Part shown: positions 59,155 to 64,000 of the stretch, piece after piece | Position numbering within the stretch: the stretch's first letter is position 1 | Layout of the letters: every line of letters starts with the position of its first letter | Assembly (NCBI RefSeq): GCF_014529705.1 | Contig: NZ_JAANIH010000023.1 | Coordinates: forward strand, 62,001-126,000 | DNA from: Bradyrhizobium campsiandrae | GTDB lineage: Bacteria > Pseudomonadota > Alphaproteobacteria > Rhizobiales > Xanthobacteraceae | Length of the DNA: 64,000 bases | Direction: 5' to 3' | Position numbers and translations under genes: made by a program | The notes under the pieces: generated by a model | Told to the model about the DNA's origin: nothing | Seen by the model: only the letters and a program-made list of their open reading frames with translations | Database searches by the model: none

Positions 59155-60626
59155 CCGATTTGACATCGCTGACGCTCGCCGAGGCCCGCAAGGGTCTCGC
59201 CGATAAGACTTTCACGTCGCTCGAGCTGACCGACGCGCACCTTTCCGCGATCGAGAAGGCGCGCGTGCTCAACGCCTTCGTGCTGGAGACGCCGGACCAG
59301 GCGCGCAATATGGCACGCGAGGCCGACGCCAACATCGCCAGGGGCGAGGTGGGGCCGCTCGCCGGCATCCCGCTCGGCATCAAGGATCTGTTCGCGACCA
59401 AGGGCGTGCGCACCACCGCGTGCTCGAAGATCCTCGGTAATTTCGTGCCGACCTACGAGTCCACCGTCACCTCGCAGCTCTGGCGCGACGGCGCCGTGAT
59501 GCTCGGCAAGCTCAACAATGACGAGTTCGCGATGGGCTCGGCCAACGAGACCTCATGCTTCGGTCCGGTCGGCAATCCCTGGCGGCGTGAAGGAAGCAAC
59601 ACCACGCTGGTGCCGGGCGGCTCGTCCGGCGGCTCGGCCTCGGCCGTGGCGGCGCTGCTCTGCATGGGCGCGACCGCGACCGACACCGGCGGCTCGATCC
59701 GCCAGCCCGCGGCGTTCACCGCGACCGTCGGCATCAAGCCGACCTATGGCCGCTGCTCGCGCTGGGGCATCGTCGCCTTCGCATCGTCCCTCGACCAGGC
59801 CGGTCCGATCGCGCGCAGCGTACGCGATGCCGCGATGCTGCTGCGCTCGATGGCCGGTCATGACCCAAAGGATACCACCTCGGTCGACATCGCCGTGCCG
59901 GATTACGAGGCCGCGATCGGCAAGTCCGTGAAGGGGATGAAGATCGGCATCCCCAGGGAGTATCGCCTCGACGGCATGCCGGCCGAGATCGAGAAGCTTT
60001 GGGAAGCGGGGGCGCAGTGGCTGAAAGCCGCCGGCGCCGAGCTCGTCGAAGTGTCGCTGCCGCACACGAAGTACGCGCTGCCCGCCTATTACATCGTGGC
60101 TCCGGCGGAAGCGTCCTCCAACCTCGCGCGCTATGATGGCGTCCGCTACGGCCTGCGCGAGCCGGCCAAGAACATCACCGAGCTCTATGAGAACACTCGG
60201 GCTAGCGGCTTTGGCGCCGAGGTGCGCCGCCGCGTCATGATCGGCACCTATGTGCTCTCGGCCGGCTATTACGACGCCTATTACCTGCGCGCCCAGAAGG
60301 TGCGTACGCTGATCAAGAAGGATTTTGAGGATTGCTTCGCCAAGGGCGTCAACGCGATCCTGACCCCGGCGACGCCGTCGGCGGCCTTCGGCATCGGCGA
60401 GAAGGGCGGGGCGGACCCGGTCGAGATGTATCTCAACGACATCTTCACGGTGACGGTGAACATGGCGGGCCTGCCCGGTATCGCCGTGCCATCAGGCAAG
60501 GACAGCCAAGGCCTGCCGCTCGGGCTGCAATTGATCGGCCGTCCGTTCGAGGAGGAGACCCTCTTCTCGCTCGGAGAGGTCATCGAGCAGGCCGCAGGCC
60601 GCTTCACACCCGCGAGGTGGTGGTGA
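59151..60626 (+). CDS. gatA: Asp/Glu-tRNA amidotransferase subunit A
   Basis: A 491-residue amidase that releases ammonia from glutamine for tRNA amidation. The triad is intact: K78 in GIKDLF, S158 in PGGSSGGS and S182 in TGGSIRQPA. The later ITELYENTRASGFGAEVRRRV and VMIGTYVLSAGYYDAYY are family marks. It starts by ATGA overlap with the small CxxC gene and ends with a GTGA overlap into the 98-residue gene, giving continuous coupling. Confidence 0.96.
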   Translation: MTDLTSLTLAEARKGLADKTFTSLELTDAHLSAIEKARVLNAFVLETPDQARNMAREADANIARGEVGPLAGIPLGIKDLFATKGVRTTACSKILGNFVPTYESTVTSQLWRDGAVMLGKLNNDEFAMGSANETSCFGPVGNPWRREGSNTTLVPGGSSGGSASAVAALLCMGATATDTGGSIRQPAAFTATVGIKPTYGRCSRWGIVAFASSLDQAGPIARSVRDAAMLLRSMAGHDPKDTTSVDIAVPDYEAAIGKSVKGMKIGIPREYRLDGMPAEIEKLWEAGAQWLKAAGAELVEVSLPHTKYALPAYYIVAPAEASSNLARYDGVRYGLREPAKNITELYENTRASGFGAEVRRRVMIGTYVLSAGYYDAYYLRAQKVRTLIKKDFEDCFAKGVNAILTPATPSAAFGIGEKGGADPVEMYLNDIFTVTVNMAGLPGIAVPSGKDSQGLPLGLQLIGRPFEEETLFSLGEVIEQAAGRFTPARWW

Positions 60627-60919
60627 ATGTCGCTAGCTTCATCGCAAGCCTCGATGGCGCTGCGCCTGCGCCGGGCCTGAACGCGCCGCTCACAGGCCTG
60701 TGGTGGGCTGCGAAGGGTGACTGGGACCAGGCGCACAGGATCGTTCAGGACGACAACAGCCGCGAGGCCGCCTGGGTGCACGCTTATCTGCACCGCGTCG
60801 AAGGCGATCTCGGCAATGCCGGCTACTGGTACCGCCAGGCAGGCCAGATGGTGGCAAAGGATTCATTGGAGGCGGAGTGGCAGCGGATCGCTGCCACGCT
60901 GCTCGGGAGCAAGACATGA
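60623..60919 (+). CDS. Small uncharacterised protein encoded between gatA and gatB
   Basis: A 98-residue protein that starts with GTG overlapping the gatA stop (GTGA) and ends overlapping the gatB ATG (ATGA). It contains GLWWAAKGDWDQAHRIVQDD and WVHAYLHRVEGDLGNAGYWYRQAGQ, a pattern with two helix-turn-helix-like repeats resembling a short tetratricopeptide. Proteins of this kind with WVHAYLHRxEGDxxNAxYWY are widespread, but I know no assigned role. Its coupling to gatA and gatB implies coordinated expression with GatCAB. Confidence 0.8.
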   Translation: MNVASFIASLDGAAPAPGLNAPLTGLWWAAKGDWDQAHRIVQDDNSREAAWVHAYLHRVEGDLGNAGYWYRQAGQMVAKDSLEAEWQRIAATLLGSKT

Positions 60920-62394
60920 GCACGGCCACGCACAAGCTTCTCAAGGGAGCCACCGGTGACTGGGAGATGGTCATCGGCATGGAGATCCATGCCCAGGTGA
61001 CCTCGAACGCGAAGCTGTTCTCGGGCGCCTCGACCGCGTTCGGCGGCGAGCCGAACACCCACGTCTCCCTGGTCGACGTCGCGATGCCGGGCATGTTGCC
61101 CGTCCTCAACGAGGAATGCGTCAGACAGGCTGTCCGGACCGGGCTCGGCCTCAACGCGAAGATCAATCTGCGTTCGGTGTTCGACCGGAAAAACTATTTC
61201 TATCCGGACCTGCCGCAGGGCTACCAAATCAGCCAGTACCAATCGCCTGTCGTGGGCGAGGGCGAGGTGTTGGTGGAGCTCGACGGCGGCCGCAGCGTCA
61301 CCATCGGCATCGAGCGCCTGCATCTCGAGCAGGATCCCGGCAAAATGCTGCATGATCAGTCGCCGTCGCTGTCCTTCATCGATTTCAACCGCTGTGGCGT
61401 CGCGCTGATGGAGATTGTCTCAAAGCCTGATATCCGCGACGCCGAGCAGGCCAAGGCCTATGTGACCAAGCTGCGCTCGATCATGCGCTATCTCGGTACC
61501 TGTGACGGTGACATGGAGAAGGGATCCTTGCGCGCCGACGTCAACGTCTCGGTGCGCAAGCCGGGCGGGCCGCTCGGTACCCGCTGCGAGATCAAGAACA
61601 TGAACTCGATCACCTTCATCGGCCAGGCGATCGAGTTTGAGGCGCGCCGCCAGATCGAGATTCTCGAGGATGGCGGCAAGATCGAGCAGGAGACGCGTCG
61701 GTTCGACCCCAACAAGGGCGAGACGCATTCGATGCGGTCGAAGGAAGAGGCGCACGACTACCGCTACTTCCCCGACCCGGATCTATTGCCGCTGGAGTTC
61801 TCGCAGAGCTTCGTCGAGGAGCTGAAGGCCGGACTGCCGGAGCTGCCGGACCAGAAGAAGGCGCGCTTTGTCGCAGACTTCGGCCTGTCGGCTTACGACG
61901 CGAGCGTGCTGGTCGCCGAGCGCGAGAGCGCGGTGTTCTACGAGACCGTGCTCGACAGGCTCGGCAATCGCGCCCGCGACGGCAAGATGGCGGCGAACTG
62001 GGTGATCAACGAGCTGTTCGGCCGCCTCAACAAGGAAGGCCGTGATGTTACGGGCTCTCCGGTGTCATCCGAGCAGTTAGCTACGATCATCGACCTGATC
62101 GGCGAGGGCACGATCTCGGGTAAGATCGCCAAGGATCTGTTCGAGATCGTCTGGCAGGAGGGCGGCGATCCTCGTGCGCTGGTGGAAAGCCGCGGCATGA
62201 AGCAGGTGACGGATCTTTCGGCGATCGAAAAGGTTGTCGACGTCATCATAGCGGCCAATCCCGACAAGGCCGCGCAGGTGAAGGACAAGCCGCAGTCGCT
62301 CGGCTGGTTCGTCGGCCAGGTGATGAAGTCATCAGGCGGCAAGGCCAACCCGCAGGCGGTCAACGAGCTGCTCAAGTCCAAGCTCGGCATCTAG
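60916..62394 (+). CDS. gatB: Asp/Glu-tRNA amidotransferase subunit B
   Basis: A 492-residue kinase/tRNA-binding subunit of GatCAB. The GatB marks are WEMVIGMEIHAQVTS, DVAMPGMLPVLNEE, KNYFYPDLPQGYQISQYQ, RGVALMEIVSKPD-type (RCGVALMEIV) and HDYRYFPDPDLLPLE. The C-terminal YqeY-like helical domain that binds tRNA ends at LKSKLGI. ATG 60916 overlaps the stop of the 98-residue gene. Followed by a perfect hairpin. Confidence 0.96.
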   Translation: MSTATHKLLKGATGDWEMVIGMEIHAQVTSNAKLFSGASTAFGGEPNTHVSLVDVAMPGMLPVLNEECVRQAVRTGLGLNAKINLRSVFDRKNYFYPDLPQGYQISQYQSPVVGEGEVLVELDGGRSVTIGIERLHLEQDPGKMLHDQSPSLSFIDFNRCGVALMEIVSKPDIRDAEQAKAYVTKLRSIMRYLGTCDGDMEKGSLRADVNVSVRKPGGPLGTRCEIKNMNSITFIGQAIEFEARRQIEILEDGGKIEQETRRFDPNKGETHSMRSKEEAHDYRYFPDPDLLPLEFSQSFVEELKAGLPELPDQKKARFVADFGLSAYDASVLVAERESAVFYETVLDRLGNRARDGKMAANWVINELFGRLNKEGRDVTGSPVSSEQLATIIDLIGEGTISGKIAKDLFEIVWQEGGDPRALVESRGMKQVTDLSAIEKVVDVIIAANPDKAAQVKDKPQSLGWFVGQVMKSSGGKANPQAVNELLKSKLGI

Positions 62395-62409
62395 CCTCGC
62401 ACGTTCGGA

Positions 62410-62437
62410 CGAGGTGACGACACGCGCCGTCACCTCG
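62410..62437 (+). terminator. Terminator-like hairpin after gatB
   Basis: CGAGGTGACG (62410-62419) and CGTCACCTCG (62428-62437) form a perfect 10-base stem with an 8-base loop, 16 bases after the gatB stop. No T-run follows, so termination may depend on other features, but it is well placed to end the gat operon. Confidence 0.65.
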
Positions 62438-62961
62438 CTTCACCTCGTGATGCGACGCTCGCGCGCGCTGTCTGCAGTGATCAACATCAGCTCAAGGGCG
62501 CTTAGCGCCACCGAATCGCAGTCCGCGCGATTCGCTGAAAACGGCGACTTGCACACGCTCAGACGAACGCTTCCGCCGTTAAGCATGAAAATAATTTCGT
62601 TGCCAAAATTCGCGACTCAGAGTCCGTGACTCTGCCTTGCGAGGCAATCGTGTGCGTCGTCGCGCGCTCCGTCGCATCGATCGCATGTGATGTGCGCGCG
62701 CAGAATCATACTTGCTGCATAGTGTTTTCTTGCAATCGCAGTGCTCGACGACGTCGATACTGTGCGATGCATTTGCGATCGCAGACACGTGTCGCTGCTG
62801 ACAGGCAAATCAAGCGCGGCTGGCGCACGCGCGCTGCGTCGTCAACACTTCCTTAAGTGAGAAGATGTTTTTTTCGTCGTGTTGGTGTATTCGGAATGAG
62901 TGTGCACTCGATCCCCGAATGCATGCAGCGATTAAAGCCATCTCACACATCGGAGGGCAAC
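62438..62961. promoter_or_regulatory. Gene-free leader of the H1-like peptide with iterated GCGATCGCA-type motifs
   Basis: No gene is supported here. The last 300 bases contain a series of short GATCGC/GCGATC motifs, including TCGCATCGATCGCATGTGA (62671-62690 region), CAATCGCAG at 62733-62741, TGTGCGATGCA and the perfect palindrome TGCGATCGCA near 62773. The density suggests a regulator-binding or nucleoid-protein region rather than random DNA. The final bases carry GGAGGG just before the 30-residue gene. Confidence 0.45.
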
Positions 62962-63054
62962 ATGGCCAAGAAAGCGAAGAAGGCGAAGAAGGCGAAGAGC
63001 GCAGTGAAGAAGACTGCGAAGAAGACCCGCAAGGTCGCGAAGAAGAAGAAGTAA
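62962..63054 (+). CDS. Lysine/alanine-rich histone H1-like peptide
   Basis: A 30-residue peptide made almost entirely of lysine, alanine and a few serine, threonine, valine and arginine residues (MAKKAKKAKKAKSAVKKTAK, then KTRKVAKKKK). The composition matches the C-terminal tails of bacterial H1-like proteins and can bind DNA or RNA nonspecifically. CGGAGGG precedes the ATG by 7 bases, a strong signal that this short frame is translated. It is followed by a clear hairpin. No neighbour on the same transcript is seen. Confidence 0.75.
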   Translation: MAKKAKKAKKAKSAVKKTAKKTRKVAKKKK

Positions 63055-63070
63055 CTTCGACTTCTGAAGT

Positions 63071-63092
63071 TGCCGGCTCCTAAGAGCCGGCA
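63071..63092 (+). terminator. Hairpin terminator after the H1-like peptide
   Basis: TGCCGGCTC and GAGCCGGCA form a perfect 9-base stem around a CTAA loop, beginning 16 bases after the TAA stop. It has no T-run but is the only strong stem in this region and would delimit a short, monocistronic transcript. Confidence 0.7.
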
Positions 63093-63923
63093 CGTCATCA
63101 GCGCCTCCCAGAGGTTCTGGTCGACGATAGAGGGTGTCGGCGAGACATCAGGTCAACGGTCGGATCGTCAGCTTTCGCGAGTTTGCTCGTCCAAGCCCGG
63201 TCCGGCAGAAGAAACGAGTTTTCTTCGTTCGGTGCGGTCTCCCTGAATAAGGGCTCCGCAATTCCGCAAGCGGCCTTCGGGCTGTCATGGAATCTGGTCC
63301 TGACGTGTTCGCCGACGCCCTCGTTCCCTGAGGCCGGGGTATTGCCGGCACCCTTTCCCCGACATTGTTGATCTGTTCGCGACGTAGCTGCGCTATCGCG
63401 TTGCTTGATTGCTCCGCCTTGAAGCGGGTGGGGGCTCTGTGGCGCATGATCGTGCCAGGCCCGGCCCAACACAAATCATCACAGCGATGCTCCTTGTGGC
63501 CTGCGCGGCGTTGCCGCCGCGAACGGGACCTCCGCAGCGTCCCAAGACCCCGCACGCGCATCGCGCCGCCATCCACAAGACGTAACCACAAGGCGCGCAC
63601 CACCATGCGCGATGGTTATCGATGTCCGAAAATCGCAGGGTAAACCGAATCTGACGAATCGTAGAAGTGCCTGCAAATCAGGGACTTCTTGAATCCGCCG
63701 TGTGCACGGCGCGGCCTCGCATTTACGTCTGCTTCATCGCGATACTTAAACTGCCATTCAAATTTGCCCGCCATCATCGTCGCCAACAAGCCGGCAAACG
63801 GCATCGGGCACGAAGCCCGGGGGATGAGTTGAACAGTGCGCGGTCCAGAAGGGTCACGCACATGAGAGTTGGACGGGAGCCGCGCTCGGGGACCGGGGCG
63901 GCATAAGAAAAAGGGGATGCGTT
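63093..63923. other. Long gene-free stretch at the right end
   Basis: I see no convincing gene in these 831 bases. Several short open frames exist on both strands, including a minus-strand frame at 63616-63861, but none has recognisable family similarity or a convincing ribosome site. Sequence composition is normal for the genome. It contains no transposase fragment or tRNA that I can recognise. It may hold regulatory DNA for the gene beginning at 63924. Confidence 0.4.
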
Positions 63924-64000
63924 ATGTTTCAGGGTACTTTTGATCTCGATACGGCCACGCCGATCGATGCGAGCGCGCTGTCGGACGTTCTGTTCGAGCG
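63924..64000 (+). CDS. Start of an unidentified protein gene (partial)
   Basis: The last 77 bases begin a frame from ATG 63924, preceded by AAAAAGGGGATGCG with a purine-rich ribosome site. The visible residues are MFQGTFDLDTATPIDASA and LSDVLFER, not enough to identify a family. The gene continues outside the window. Confidence 0.5.
   Translation, partial: MFQGTFDLDTATPIDASALSDVLFE

Noticed and set aside
63616..63861. Minus-strand open frame of 81 codons in the right gene-free region
   Set aside because: It has no ribosome site, no recognisable domain, and a composition typical of a chance frame in G+C-rich DNA.
1..64000. tRNA, rRNA, CRISPR array, complete insertion sequence or prophage
   Set aside because: I scanned for tRNA T-loop patterns, repeated spacers and transposase motifs on both strands and found none that hold up by eye; a covariance-model search would be decisive.

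Overview
The window looks like a chromosomal segment of a Bradyrhizobium-type alphaproteobacterium (Rhizobiales). The reasons are the high G+C content, the DivK-PleD pair, an EipB (DUF1849) envelope protein, the gatC/gatA/gatB arrangement, and the dispersed palindromic elements I associate with Bradyrhizobium genomes. I found no tRNA, rRNA, insertion sequence or CRISPR array. About 70 protein-coding genes can be supported. The assignment rests on reading the sequence and on family knowledge; no database search was run.

Layout. 1-7025: end of a SPOR-domain protein, an AzlCD amino-acid exporter, TrmO tRNA methyltransferase, HIT and FemAB-like proteins, a phosphodiesterase, two RidA proteins, EipB and a Nudix hydrolase. 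7026-12318: an IclR regulator with a near-ideal operator, divergent from an FAD oxidoreductase / alpha-beta hydrolase / MFS operon that ends in a truncated shikimate-dehydrogenase-like gene. 12319-14923: a visibly A+T-richer island with a membrane protein and an exported class-3-type lipase. 15099-19648: ACT protein, DinB with an N-terminal zinc ribbon, DUF3572, DivK and PleD. A previously unmarked 57-residue double-glycine-leader peptide lies downstream of pleD on the opposite strand, behind a perfect CRP-type site. 19788-29391: TetR/MFS pair, RidA, DUF302, two alpha/beta hydrolases, an AraC regulator, an acyltransferase and a TPR glycosyltransferase-like protein.

29627-49481 carries a long minus-strand housekeeping backbone: pyrB, a metal-site-deficient dihydroorotase homologue, plsY, dprA, topA, rnr, DUF983, Nudix and rpmG. 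It is interrupted by plus-strand or divergent accessory modules: HxlR/SDR, HxlR/AzoR, amidase, patatin, and a PEP-CTERM protein. 49706-58525: D-Ala-D-Ala dipeptidase, AidB-like dehydrogenase, two tandem CPBP membrane proteases, AEC transporter, RuvX, and LysR with two nitronate monooxygenases. 58618-62394: a tightly overlapping gatC-orf74-gatA-orf98-gatB operon. The right end holds a 30-residue lysine/alanine histone-H1-like peptide flanked by two long gene-free stretches, then the start of an unidentified gene.

Functionally the region is mostly housekeeping (translation fidelity, tRNA amidation, pyrimidine and phospholipid synthesis, DNA topology, RNA decay, cell-cycle signalling) with small regulator-target modules between the core genes. 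Several regulators (IclR, TetR, HxlR, LysR, possibly AraC) face their likely targets across short intergenic regions with visible inverted repeats. The least explained elements are the double-glycine peptide, the two small proteins embedded in the gat operon, the low-G+C lipase island and the H1-like peptide locus.
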